Positions 36,341-45,153 of a stretch of DNA of 64,000 bases are shown piece by piece. The DNA lies in NCBI GenBank assembly GCA_033763895.1, contig JANRJQ010000007.1, forward strand, positions 1-64,000, given 5' to 3'. The number at the start of each line of letters is the position of its first letter. Position 1 is the stretch's first letter. The notes below the pieces were generated by a model, which saw only the letters and a program-made list of their open reading frames with translations, made no database searches and was not told where the DNA came from. A program made the translations under genes and the position numbers. This DNA comes from Chloroherpetonaceae bacterium (GTDB taxonomy: Bacteria; Bacteroidota; Chlorobiia; Chlorobiales; Thermochlorobacteraceae).

Positions 36341-37273
36341 TTATTCTTCAAATTCGCTTTCACGGCGAAGGTAGTTTTCGAGGTCATCGAGCATAATGCC
36401 GGCTTCGTCTTGCGAGATTGAGCCTTTTTGCACCGCCACACGGACTGTCTCCATCGCCATTGCGGCATAGACACTAATCAAATGCGGCATTTGCTCTGAA
36501 AGTTCAGCGAGATGCCGTTTTACGGTTGCGACATCGCCGCGTTCGATGGGGCCGGAGAGCGCGTCCCAAATGCGTTCGCTATCGCGAAGGTTATCGAGCA
36601 TGCTACGCATAATGGGTTCAAAGACCTTGAAAGCTTCGCGCTGAGGAGTGCCCAAGGCTGCAAAAAGTTCGGAGGCAACACTTGTTAGGGTCACCATATA
36701 ATTTGAAAGCATGACCGAGGAAATATGATAAAGTGTCTTGGCTTCTTTGGGAAGGATTAAAATTTTACCGCCAAATTGATGTGCTAAAAATTTTCCAAAC
36801 TCAATTCCTTCTTCCTCATCGGATTGCAATCCATAGTAGCACTTGAATTTCTCAGGGTAATTGGGCAAAATCTTTTTGGTAAAGGTTTGATAAGGGTGCA
36901 TTGAAAGCGTGAGTGCGCCGCGGCGACCAAGCGGTAAGAGGACATCGGTTGTAAGTGCGCCAGAAAAGTGTACGACCGTTAAATGCTTTAGATTATGATT
37001 GTGCTCGGCATATTGCTTCACAACTTCAGGAATTTTACTATCCTGTACGGCAATCAGTAAGAGATTGATGGCTTTGGGGATATCCTCAACCTGATCTGAA
37101 ATGACTTTGGTTTTAATCTTTCGGCTGAGCTCAAGCGCATCATCAAGGGTTCGATTAATCAGGCAATCGATTGAAAATCCTAGCTGGTGAAGAACGAGTG
37201 CAAGTTGTGAGCCCAAAGCTCCTGTTCCCACTAAGGCGATGCGATAATCCTGAACTTTAATATGTGTTATCAT
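36341..37273 (-). CDS. Rossmann-fold / DUF2520 dehydrogenase-like protein
   Basis: 310 residues. The N-terminal YRIALVGTGALGSQLALVLHQLG is a GxGxxG NAD(P) site, IDCLINRTLDDA the second strand with the Arg of an NADP preference, and LTLSMHPYQTF plus the all-helical C-terminal part (YHISSVMLSNYMVTLTSVAS) the DUF2520 domain. It resembles ketopantoate/pyrroline-carboxylate reductase relatives; no substrate is known. Located 21 bases or so ahead of cruA. Confidence 0.85.
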   Translation of the reverse strand: MITHIKVQDYRIALVGTGALGSQLALVLHQLGFSIDCLINRTLDDALELSRKIKTKVISDQVEDIPKAINLLLIAVQDSKIPEVVKQYAEHNHNLKHLTVVHFSGALTTDVLLPLGRRGALTLSMHPYQTFTKKILPNYPEKFKCYYGLQSDEEEGIEFGKFLAHQFGGKILILPKEAKTLYHISSVMLSNYMVTLTSVASELFAALGTPQREAFKVFEPIMRSMLDNLRDSERIWDALSGPIERGDVATVKRHLAELSEQMPHLISVYAAMAMETVRVAVQKGSISQDEAGIMLDDLENYLRRESEFEE

Positions 37274-37321
37274 AAACTTTCCTTTCAGGATTTGAACACT
37301 TAGCAGTAAACAATGATGTCT

Positions 37322-38206
37322 TTAAGCTAAGTCGCTTCGCATCCTTTGGCCAGATTTTGAAATAATCGAGTGAAGCTTTCCGGGCAATACTGCCGATGAA
37401 ATTCCTAAGAGGTATAAGTTTTCTCCCAAAGAATACATTCCCACAACAGCATTTCGGTATTCTTTGGTAATCACTCTTAACCGATTGAGTGAAAGTGTTT
37501 TACCTTGTAAATTCAATGACTGAATTTCATTTGAGAGTGCTTGTGCAATGGGTTTTAGATTGATTGGTTTAGTAGAAGCGGATTCAATGATGTCCCCCCA
37601 TTCTGTAACAACCAAAGCGTGCTCGAATCCCTCCTTATCCACCATTTGCCAGAGATTATTTTTTGATCGAAACACTTTATCAATCATCTCTGATGCTATT
37701 TCAGCTTTTTGCACAACCTGCTCAGGTGGTTTTGTTTCAATTAATTTTACTTCTTCCCTCTCCGGTTGAACTTCAGAAATAGGCTCATAAGTCATGACTT
37801 CAATTTCAGGTGATTTTGGGAGTGAGCGAAGTTCCGGTCGCTCTAAAAGCAGGCGATACAAGAATGGTCTTAAATCAGAGAGCAACATGATCAATCGCTG
37901 GGTACCGCAAGTGGGGTTGATTCTCACGCACATTGAAAGTGTGCAATAACCGAGTGGCTCTTTGCACTTTGCTTTTTGCTGATAGGCAGAGACTGCGAGC
38001 GTTCCAACTTGCAAATCAAACCGTGTAACTACAGTCTGAGCATTTTGAGATTCACTCAAAACAAATTGATAGAGCGTATCATAAATGGGTTTCAAGTCTC
38101 GTGCGGTGAGCTTCGAAAGCACCACTCGAAACTTATCCGGATCATCACACGAATCGATTAATTCTTGCTGCAATTCGTTTGAAATGCTTTGCGTTTCGCT
38201 CATCAC
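37322..38206 (-). CDS. Unknown protein with possible roadblock/LC7-like C-terminal domain
   Basis: 294 residues, no signal or membrane segments. The N-terminal ~130 residues are helical with four Cys (CKEPLGYCTLSMCVRINPTC), then an acidic, Pro/Glu linker. Residues ~190-294 (GFEHALVVTEWGDIIESAS to GENLYLLGISS) have the alternating strand-helix-strand pattern of roadblock/LC7 domains. I recognise no named family; the domain call is from pattern only. It begins the transcription unit leading to DUF2520 and cruA. Confidence 0.6.
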   Translation of the reverse strand: MMSETQSISNELQQELIDSCDDPDKFRVVLSKLTARDLKPIYDTLYQFVLSESQNAQTVVTRFDLQVGTLAVSAYQQKAKCKEPLGYCTLSMCVRINPTCGTQRLIMLLSDLRPFLYRLLLERPELRSLPKSPEIEVMTYEPISEVQPEREEVKLIETKPPEQVVQKAEIASEMIDKVFRSKNNLWQMVDKEGFEHALVVTEWGDIIESASTKPINLKPIAQALSNEIQSLNLQGKTLSLNRLRVITKEYRNAVVGMYSLGENLYLLGISSAVLPGKLHSIISKSGQRMRSDLA

Positions 38207-38298
38207 AAATCCGACTTGATAAATTAATTTTGTGAAATATAAATGAAATAGTCGTAAATCAATTTTCGACTTTGAATGCAGCAGAAGTTTAAAATCGC

Positions 38299-38970
38299 TT
38301 ATTCGGAAACATTTTCAAAAAGGGATTGCAAAAATAATTTTGCACCTTGTAAAGCCTTAGCTCTATGGCTGATTTGATTTTTCTCTTCCATCGTAAGTTC
38401 AGCTAAGGTTTTATCGAAATTTGAAATCAAAAAAACGGGGTCGTAGCCAAAGCCATTTGTTCCACGACGCTCAATCAAAATCTCCCCTTCAAGCTTACCT
38501 TCTACGAAAACGCATTCACGCTTTTCATTGAGGTTATGAGTTATTGCCATTACCGTCAGAAAATAGGCATCTCGCGCCTGACTTCCTTCCATTTCAGAAA
38601 GCAATTTGCTCACATTTTCATCATATGTCGGCTTTCGACCCTGCACTTTATCTGATGCATATCGTGCAGAAAATACACCGGGTGCACCACCAAGAGAAGG
38701 AACAATGAGACCCGTGTCGTCAGCGATGACAATTCGTTTTTCAAAATTATCCTTTAAAGCATTGAAGGCTTCAAGGGATTTCTTTTCGGCATTTTGGTGA
38801 AGGGTTTCTTGATCCTCAACAGTTTCAGGGATATTAACGTTGAGCAGCGAATGAAACGAAAATCGAGTGTTCAACTTATTTAATTCAGTTTCAAAAAACG
38901 CTTGAATCTCCTTGAATTTATCTTGGTTCTTGGTTGCGATAATTAAAGCAACAGGTGTTTTATCAAGCAT
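38299..38970 (-). CDS. rdgB: XTP/dITP pyrophosphatase (RdgB/Ham1)
   Basis: 223 residues. IIATKNQDKFKEIQAFF, ADDTGLIVPSLGGAPGVFSARYA and TNGFGYDPVFLI, ISHRAKAL are the substrate-binding and catalytic motifs of the family that hydrolyses non-canonical purine triphosphates. The start at 38970 is chosen because the longer frame up to 39192 is only a shadow of the preceding SemiSWEET gene, which it overlaps by eight bases. Confidence 0.95.
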   Translation of the reverse strand: MLDKTPVALIIATKNQDKFKEIQAFFETELNKLNTRFSFHSLLNVNIPETVEDQETLHQNAEKKSLEAFNALKDNFEKRIVIADDTGLIVPSLGGAPGVFSARYASDKVQGRKPTYDENVSKLLSEMEGSQARDAYFLTVMAITHNLNEKRECVFVEGKLEGEILIERRGTNGFGYDPVFLISNFDKTLAELTMEEKNQISHRAKALQGAKLFLQSLFENVSE

Positions 38971-39217
38971 TTTTAGGAAATAGAGAAAAATAGAGGTTAA
39001 CTCCGCTTCCGGTCGTTGCCCAGCTGTTGAGAAGAATAAAGGGGACATCGCCCAATGATATTGCGTGAATGGTAAGCGAAACAGAACCAAGTAAAGTAAG
39101 ATATAAAAAGCCGCGATTGACGGAGCAACGCCCTTCTTTGAAGGTTTGAATGGTTTGAGGCACCCAACAAAGCATGATAAACCCCATCCCAAGCCAACCG
39201 AAAATATTCAAAGTCAT
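38963..39217 (-). CDS. SemiSWEET / PQ-loop family small transporter
   Basis: 84 residues, three membrane helices. The first helix contains the PQ-loop motif MLCWVPQTIQTFKEG, the second ends in NRGFLYLTLLGSVSL and the third has a conserved Asn (FILLNSWATTGS). Three-helix proteins of this kind dimerise into sugar pores (SemiSWEET). Start overlaps the pdxJ stop (ATGA), end overlaps rdgB. Confidence 0.8.
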   Translation of the reverse strand: MTLNIFGWLGMGFIMLCWVPQTIQTFKEGRCSVNRGFLYLTLLGSVSLTIHAISLGDVPFILLNSWATTGSGVNLYFSLFPKNA

Positions 39218-39939
39218 GAATGTTTATTTTGATAAATAAGTGAAATCATATCTCGAACTGCCTGTTCGATACCCACAAGCGCGGCGCGGGCAATTAGGGA
39301 ATGCCCAATGCTCACTTCTTCGATTCCACGAAGTTTTGCAAAAGCTTGAATATTGTGATAATTCAATCCGTGACCTGCATTCACCCGAAGCCCTAAGTTT
39401 TTGGCAGCAGTTACTGCACTTTGAATTGTTTTCAATTCATTTTCGATTAATCGATCCGATTTTAGGGATGCGTATTTACCTGTATGAATTTCGATGAAAT
39501 CTGCCCCTACAGCTTTAGAGAGTTCAACTGCCTTTATATCGGGCTCAATAAATAAACTTGTTGGAATTCCCTGCGCCTTGAGTGCTTTGATAAACGGCTT
39601 AAGGCTGTCTTGCATTTTTGAAACATTCAATCCACCTTCGGTTGTCAGTTCCGCGCGATTTTCAGGAACAAGGGTCACCAAATCGGGTTTTGTGTTGATG
39701 GCAATACGAAGCATTTCTTCGGTCATTGCCATTTCGAGGTCAAGTTTTGATTTTACGGTAGCACGCAAAGCAGCGAGATCGCGGTCTTGGATATGCCGTC
39801 GATCTTCACGAAGATGGCAGACAATTCCTTCAGCGCCGGCGAGTTCGGCGAGGATTGCGGCTTGAACGGGATCGGGTTCCTTTTCGCGGCGAGCGTTTCT
39901 GAGTGTTGCGATATGATCGATGTTGACAGCGAGTCTCAT
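39214..39939 (-). CDS. pdxJ: Pyridoxine 5'-phosphate synthase
   Basis: 241 residues. LAVNIDHIATLRNARREKEPDPV (with the active-site His), HLREDRRHIQD, MTEEMLRIA, LVPENRAELTTEGGL and GHGLNYHN are the PdxJ motifs. It condenses 1-deoxyxylulose-5-phosphate and 3-amino-2-oxopropyl phosphate in de novo vitamin B6 synthesis. It heads the set pdxJ-SemiSWEET-rdgB downstream of tmRNA. Confidence 0.96.
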   Translation of the reverse strand: MRLAVNIDHIATLRNARREKEPDPVQAAILAELAGAEGIVCHLREDRRHIQDRDLAALRATVKSKLDLEMAMTEEMLRIAINTKPDLVTLVPENRAELTTEGGLNVSKMQDSLKPFIKALKAQGIPTSLFIEPDIKAVELSKAVGADFIEIHTGKYASLKSDRLIENELKTIQSAVTAAKNLGLRVNAGHGLNYHNIQAFAKLRGIEEVSIGHSLIARAALVGIEQAVRDMISLIYQNKHS

Positions 39940-39968
39940 TCAAAGTCAGTTGAATATGGTTACAATCG

Positions 39969-40000
39969 AAAAAAAAAGCCGCCAATGGTCATTGAGCGGC
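39969..40000 (-). terminator. Terminator of the tmRNA gene
   Basis: Minus strand GCCGC-T-CAAT/ATTG-GCGGC stem, small loop, followed by nine T. It lies 26 bases after the tmRNA 3' end and before pdxJ. Confidence 0.9.
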
Positions 40001-40025
40001 TATGCTGCAAGATTGCAAGGCTTTG

Positions 40026-40431
40026 TGGAGATGGCGGGACTCGAACCCGCGTCCGGAATTGCTTTAAAAGCGGCCACCACACTCATCTTTGGTGATTGTG
40101 TTTCGCCAAAGCAAGATTCCACCAACAGAATTGCCCGACTATCTCTGCTGCTTTACGGCTGCAGTGGGCCGAGAATCCACTACAAACGGTCTGCTCGCGC
40201 GAGCCTGCGTTAGCGGCTCAAGCGCATTTTATGACACCGGCAAAGTTCAGAACAGACACATCCCTTTGCGGGCGAAGGCTGAAAACTTAGGTTAAGCTAA
40301 GTTAGGCAGCCATTGCGTACGATGTTTCGTCCGCATCTACAGTTGCATAGGCTTCTTTTACGAGTCCACCCATACTGAAACTCGGAGTGCAACCTCCTTC
40401 TCTACGAACCCCGTCGAAACCGGTCATCCCC
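40026..40431 (-). ncRNA. ssrA: tmRNA (one-piece)
   Basis: 406 bases. The 5' end GGGGATGACCGGTTTCGACG and 3' end GGGTTCGAGTCCCGCCATCTCC-A are the standard tmRNA ends, forming the acceptor stem GGGGAUG/CAUCUCC and the T-arm. After the discriminator A the genome reads CAA, so the CCA end is not fully encoded and must be added. The interior holds a tag reading frame and G/C-rich pseudoknot segments. It rescues stalled ribosomes and tags nascent chains for degradation. The orientation is continuous, not permuted. Short plus-strand frames here are shadows. Confidence 0.97.
40302..40334 (-). other. tmRNA tag-peptide reading frame
   Basis: Ten codons GCG to GCC then TAA encode ADETSYAMAA. The resume codon GCG is preceded by UGUAGAU, in keeping with the usual upstream determinant. 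The tag end -YAMAA recalls the Chlorobium tag (ADDYSYAMAA, from memory). Confidence 0.75.
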
Positions 40432-40525
40432 AAATTGTCAAATAACATGCCTTACAAGTTGCGAATATACGAAACCAAGATGCATCGGATTCAGTTTTTT
40501 CTCCTTTCCGAATCATTTGAGAAGC

Positions 40526-42436
40526 CTAAATTTCTACATCAGAAATCACCACTTCATTCAACCCACGAATTGAATTTGCAACATAACATATTTCGGCGGT
40601 GAGTATATCCTGCTTGGTTAGAATCGACTCCTTGCAGCGAGGTTCTACTTTTAAGAAAAAATCTCTAAAGACGCCATTGAGAAGCCCGCATTGAATCGGA
40701 GGTGTTTTGAATTCATTTCCGTTCTTGATAATGATATTTCCAATACAAGTTTCGGTGACTTCATCCTTTTCGTTGAAAAAAATTGCATCCCAAAAATTTG
40801 TTTCCTGAAGCTTTTCGTAGGTCTCGTTGTAAAGAATACGATTCGTGGTTTTATGATAGAAAAACACATTGTTTCGATCAATTCTTCGCTTTGCAAAACA
40901 AACGCGCTTTTGTGAATGAACTTCAATTGTTAGAGGGCTCAGTTCAATCGAACATTCTCCATTTTGGGAAAGCAAGAGCCTCAGTTTAGAGGGTATAATG
41001 GGGTTTCTCGCTTCGATTTTCTTTTTGATTGAATCAACGATTTTTTGATAGTCAAAATGAAACCCAAAGTAATAAGCAGAATCCTTTAATCGTTGAAGAT
41101 GAAATTCAAGTAGAGGAATTGCTTTGAGCGAATTCGTTTCAATTATGGGAAGAGATTCGTAGAAATAAGGTCTGAGATGCTGTGCTTCACTGTCAAGACG
41201 CATTGTTTCGATGAGTAAAAAGGGCTTGAATTCACTTGTCAAAAATTTTGCTTTGAGTTTACATTCTTCAAATTCTTCTTCAGCAACAGAATCAATGGTG
41301 ATTCCACTCCCAACACCCATTTCAGCTGAACCATCCTTGCAAACCACGGTACGGATTGCAACATTAAAGACGGCTTTTGAAAAACTTTGTGAGCTTTCGG
41401 ATTTGGATGTTTCATCCGTCTCTAAACTTTGACTTGGTGCAAAGTAACCAATTGACCCACAATACAACCCTCGTTCTTCGGTTTCCAAATTTGCAATCAA
41501 TTCCATTGCTTTAACTTTCGGGGCACCGGTAATACTTCCCGAAGGGAAAAGCGCCCGAAAAATCTTTAATGGCGTCGTTTCTCGCGCAAGCGTTCCAATG
41601 ACCGTGGAAGTCATTTGATGAACGGTTTGCATTGTTTCAACTTTGAAAATTTCTGGAACTTGAATGCTTCCAGTGTCGCAAATTTTTCCAAGGTCATTTC
41701 TTAAAAGATCAAGAATCATCAAATTTTCCGCACGGTTTTTTTCATCACTCTGTAGCCAATTGATGATAAGATCATCGCCGGCAGGTGTATTTGCGCGAGG
41801 TGCGGTACCCTTCATCGGCTTTGTGAGGATGTGTCGATTTTCAACTTTGAAAAAGAGCTCGGGAGAGATCGAAAGGATTTCAAAACCGTTACAATTGAGA
41901 AAAGCACTATATTCCGCCGATTGCGTTTTTCTCAATTTCTTGTATAAACCGAAAGAGTTATTGCATTGGAATCGATATTTGCTTGTGAAATTGATTTGAT
42001 AAACTTCTCCATTTCGAATCGATTCTTGAATGCTTCCAATCTGTGAAGAATATTGCGAATAAGAGAGATCAAGTTTAGGAAAGATAGGCTCGGTATAGAG
42101 TGATTCTTCATTTTCGAAAAGTCCATCCATTTTTTTAGGCGATTCAAAAATCCCAAACCAAAGTAGCGGCAATTCACTCAATGAGCGGAATTCGATTTTT
42201 CGTTGAAATTTTTTTTCAAAAGCATAACCTGCTTCGTATGAAATAAATCCGGCAGCGAAATAGCCATTCCTTAACGCTTCATCAATTTCGAAAAAGGCGC
42301 TTTCTACCTCATCAAGTTTGTATGCACTGATTTCATTCTTTGGATTTTGAAAAAGGAGGGCACGGTAATTCAGAGATCTGAATTCAGCTGATTCCAATAA
42401 AACGCTTCCTTTTTTCATTGATTTTCTTTTAGACAA
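40526..42436 (-). CDS. pabB: Aminodeoxychorismate synthase I fused to aminodeoxychorismate lyase
   Basis: 636 residues. The N-terminal ~415 residues are PabB (anthranilate synthase-like): SYEAGYAFEKKF, YQINFTSKYRF, ISPELFFKVE, TKPMKGTAPR, LRNDLGKIC, LFPSGSITGAPKVKAMELI. The C-terminal ~215 are a class IV PLP aminotransferase-fold lyase (PabC): FHLQRLKDSAYYFGF, the PLP lysine in YHKTTNR, EVTETCIGNIII, CGLLNGVFRDFF. Together they turn chorismate and glutamine-derived ammonia into 4-aminobenzoate for folate. A glutaminase (PabA) is not seen nearby. Fusions of this type are known in several bacteria. Confidence 0.92.
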   Translation of the reverse strand: MSKRKSMKKGSVLLESAEFRSLNYRALLFQNPKNEISAYKLDEVESAFFEIDEALRNGYFAAGFISYEAGYAFEKKFQRKIEFRSLSELPLLWFGIFESPKKMDGLFENEESLYTEPIFPKLDLSYSQYSSQIGSIQESIRNGEVYQINFTSKYRFQCNNSFGLYKKLRKTQSAEYSAFLNCNGFEILSISPELFFKVENRHILTKPMKGTAPRANTPAGDDLIINWLQSDEKNRAENLMILDLLRNDLGKICDTGSIQVPEIFKVETMQTVHQMTSTVIGTLARETTPLKIFRALFPSGSITGAPKVKAMELIANLETEERGLYCGSIGYFAPSQSLETDETSKSESSQSFSKAVFNVAIRTVVCKDGSAEMGVGSGITIDSVAEEEFEECKLKAKFLTSEFKPFLLIETMRLDSEAQHLRPYFYESLPIIETNSLKAIPLLEFHLQRLKDSAYYFGFHFDYQKIVDSIKKKIEARNPIIPSKLRLLLSQNGECSIELSPLTIEVHSQKRVCFAKRRIDRNNVFFYHKTTNRILYNETYEKLQETNFWDAIFFNEKDEVTETCIGNIIIKNGNEFKTPPIQCGLLNGVFRDFFLKVEPRCKESILTKQDILTAEICYVANSIRGLNEVVISDVEI

Positions 42437-42598
42437 ATCAAAATCCTTTTCATAAGGATTCTAATTACTTATTGAGAAAGAAACGGCATAAAACCTCTGT
42501 GATTTCCGCATTTCTATGAATTTAACAGAACTTTAACCTTCAAAGCGATTCAAAGCGTGTAATTTTGCAGCCAATAATTATGAATTAGAAATTGAAAT

Positions 42599-43498
42599 TT
42601 GGTTGCCTTAAAGGAATTGACAGAAAAACGCGAACAAAAAACAATCCGTTGCCTCACCTTAAATACGCATCGTGGGCGTGGACCGAAACTTCCCTATCTT
42701 TTGGCACAATCTTCACTCAATGAAGCTGAACGCATAGAATTGCTTCATGATACACGTGCTTACACCCATTACATTGCCGAGTGGCTCAATCAAAATAAAA
42801 ATAATTATGATGTCGTTGGGCTTCAGGAAGTTTTTAATGGGATTTTAGGTCTAGGCGACAGGCTTTTCCGAAAATACCGTCAGCGTGATCATTACCGCGT
42901 GATTTCAGAGTTTCGCACAGCGATTTCACACGGGGTGGGATTTGCGGCTTTTCGATACGAGAATATGTTCCTTTCTCAATTGCAAATGGTTGGGCAAAGG
43001 CAAATAAATTATCTGCTACCCGGTCGAATTGCATTTCTTGCTGCTTGCGGGTTTACATTAGCCCCCTTGATTTTTAATGATCAAGTGATTTATGTCGGGA
43101 ATACGCACATGCATCCCTACAATCCGCGTGACAGGGAAATGCAGGCGAAAGCAATTGCGAAAGAGATCAAACTGCTTCGAGACGCTCCTGCTATTTTTAT
43201 GGGGGATTTTAATACTGTGCCTCCGGGTTGCAAAACAAGTGGATTTCCTGCCGGCGAGCGTGATACCAACAGCTATAAAAATGATCAAACCATTGCCATT
43301 CTACAGGAAGCGGGTTTGCAACTGATGCCAATGACGGATGACGAAATTCACTATACCTACCCCACCGGACTCCCCAATCGAACGCTCGATTACATTGTTT
43401 TTTCAAAACATTGGGAAGTTATTCGATATGAAGTGATGAAAGATTTTAAGTATAGCGATCACTATCCTGTGTTTGGTGAATTCAGATTAAAAGATTAA
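42599..43498 (+). CDS. Endonuclease/exonuclease/phosphatase (EEP) family hydrolase
   Basis: 299 residues from TTG at 42599; a TTG at 42620 region is an alternative, as no early ATG exists. LTLNTHRGRG (Asn), VVGLQEVF (metal Glu), VGNTHMHPYNPRDREMQA, MGDFNTVPPG, RTLDYIVFS and YSDHYPVFGEF are the ordered catalytic motifs of the EEP fold. DNase, phosphodiesterase or sphingomyelinase-like activity cannot be told apart. No signal peptide. It is transcribed divergently from pabBC. Confidence 0.88.
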   Translation: MVALKELTEKREQKTIRCLTLNTHRGRGPKLPYLLAQSSLNEAERIELLHDTRAYTHYIAEWLNQNKNNYDVVGLQEVFNGILGLGDRLFRKYRQRDHYRVISEFRTAISHGVGFAAFRYENMFLSQLQMVGQRQINYLLPGRIAFLAACGFTLAPLIFNDQVIYVGNTHMHPYNPRDREMQAKAIAKEIKLLRDAPAIFMGDFNTVPPGCKTSGFPAGERDTNSYKNDQTIAILQEAGLQLMPMTDDEIHYTYPTGLPNRTLDYIVFSKHWEVIRYEVMKDFKYSDHYPVFGEFRLKD

Positions 43499-43509
43499 TT
43501 CATTTCCAC

Positions 43510-43551
43510 AAAACCTACGAAAATCTTAAAATTTCGGACTTTTTAGGTTTT
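43510..43551 (+). terminator. Possible stem-loop after the EEP gene
   Basis: Outer arms AAAACCTA/TAGGTTTT and inner arms CGAAA/TTTCG pair with internal loops, followed by AGTTTT. Weak as a terminator; nothing else is visible in 43499-43782. Confidence 0.35.
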
Positions 43552-43795
43552 AGTTTTGAAGCCAAACAGCCGATTTAGTCGCTTCGCTTTCTAAGTGCTC
43601 AATTTTCCGCATCTTTCCTCATTCAAAAACATCCGCTTTTTTTTTCACAAAGAGATTGCAAATCCGCTTAAAATCGAGAGATTTACACAGTTACGAAGTA
43701 GTATTGTCGGTTCATGAAGTAAGGTGAGAACCTCTCTTTTAATCACTGAAAATCGCTTCGAGATTTTTTCAATGATCTCACGAAGGAGAAAAACT

Positions 43796-45097
43796 ATGCT
43801 CACACGCGAGCTACCGACCCCTGATACAAAAATTCCACGCATCATTATTTATTCCGGTAAGGGGGGAACTGGTAAAACTACCATCTCATCAGCCACTGCA
43901 ACCGCGCTTGCTAAAGAAGGTAAGCGCGTTTTGATTCTTTCCTCAGATCCCGCGCATTCTCTTTCTGATGTTTTCGATTTTAAGATTGGGCGGCAAGAGC
44001 CACTCAAAATTGCCGAGAATTTATACGGACTTGAGATCGATACGATATATGAACTGAAAAAGCACATGTCCGGCTTTCAGAAGTTCGTTGCAGATTCCTA
44101 CTTAAAGCGAGGCGTCGATTCAGGCGTTGCCTCTGAACTCACCACACAGCCCGGGCTTGATGAAATCTTTTCGCTTTCAAGGCTTGTTGATGAAGCACAT
44201 TCAGGCAAGTGGGATGCGATTATTCTTGATACTTCACCCACCGGAAATACGCTGCGGCTTTTAGCCTATCCGGAGATTATCATCGGTGGAAATATGGGCA
44301 AGCAGTTTTTTAAGTTGTATAAAAATATGGCGTCGCTTCAACGCTCGCTTGGTGGGCAGAATTCACCTGACCCGGAATTTTTTGATGAGGTGAATCTTCT
44401 GATGAAGCAAATGGAAGACATTAATAAATTTATTCTTCGCCCAGAAGTCACTTTCCGATTGGTTTTGAATCCCGAAAAGCTCTCGATACTTGAAACTAAA
44501 CGAGCCTATACCTTTGTGCATCTTTACGGCATCAATATTGATTGCATTGTGGCCAATAAAGTATTGCCTACTTCGAACACTGTTGGAGATTATTTCGAAT
44601 TTTGGTCAGACTTGCACCGGAAGTATTTGCTTGAAATCGATAATTCATTTTACCCTACGCCAATTTTCCGATGTGAATTGCAACGCACTGAGCCGATTGG
44701 GGTTGAAGAATTGGCGCGGGTGAGCAAAATGGTGTTTCGTGACCAATCGCCTGACTCTATCTTCCACGCAGGAAAAAATTTCTGGATTGAAAGTAAGAAG
44801 GATAATGTTGCTGAATTGAATCGCGAACTTCTTTGCATCAATATTCCATTTCTTGGCGATGCCGATGAAGTCAGCGTGAAACGAATGGGAACTGATATTT
44901 CTGTGACCGTCGATCGAATTCAACGCTTAATTACTTTGCCTCGAGTGCTTTATACCCTTGAAATGGAAAAATTCATTCGTGAAAAGAACACCTTAAAGGT
45001 TCTCTTTAAGGAAATCCCACGTGAAAAAGAAGATGAAAATGCGGAGCGAAGTGCCACACTTTCTAAACTCAGAGCCTCGCGGCAAATGCGAGCTTAG
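43796..45097 (+). CDS. ArsA/GET3-like ATPase
   Basis: 433 residues. The ribosome site AAGGAG at 43783-43788 sets the ATG at 43796, although the frame is open from 43724. RIIIYSGKGGTGKTTIS is the deviant Walker A, SSDPAHSLSDVF switch I, DTSPTGNTLRLLAYP switch II, and the C-terminal part (VTFRLVLNPEKLSILETKRA, VVANKVLP) the usual ArsA helical insert and base-binding loops. One copy of the ATPase domain, so it acts as a dimer. The family includes arsenite-efflux ATPases and membrane-protein targeting factors. No arsB, arsC or arsR is nearby, so arsenic resistance is unlikely. Several ArsA relatives occur in green sulfur bacteria, as I recall. Confidence 0.88.
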   Translation: MLTRELPTPDTKIPRIIIYSGKGGTGKTTISSATATALAKEGKRVLILSSDPAHSLSDVFDFKIGRQEPLKIAENLYGLEIDTIYELKKHMSGFQKFVADSYLKRGVDSGVASELTTQPGLDEIFSLSRLVDEAHSGKWDAIILDTSPTGNTLRLLAYPEIIIGGNMGKQFFKLYKNMASLQRSLGGQNSPDPEFFDEVNLLMKQMEDINKFILRPEVTFRLVLNPEKLSILETKRAYTFVHLYGINIDCIVANKVLPTSNTVGDYFEFWSDLHRKYLLEIDNSFYPTPIFRCELQRTEPIGVEELARVSKMVFRDQSPDSIFHAGKNFWIESKKDNVAELNRELLCINIPFLGDADEVSVKRMGTDISVTVDRIQRLITLPRVLYTLEMEKFIREKNTLKVLFKEIPREKEDENAERSATLSKLRASRQMRA

Positions 45098-45153
45098 TCT
45101 TCGCCAACGATTTCAGTAACGCGAGCGAATCGCTCGCACAACCATATCCGCTT

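Noticed and set aside
38971-39192. Upstream extension of the rdgB frame
   Set aside because: It is another frame of the SemiSWEET gene; the conserved RdgB N-terminus begins at 38970.
40089-40602. Several short plus-strand frames over the tmRNA and pabBC start
   Set aside because: They run across the tmRNA structure and its antisense strand and have no protein features.
43796-45097. Arsenite-efflux ATPase (arsA) interpretation
   Set aside because: No arsB, arsC, arsD or arsR nearby; only the general ArsA/GET3 family is supported.
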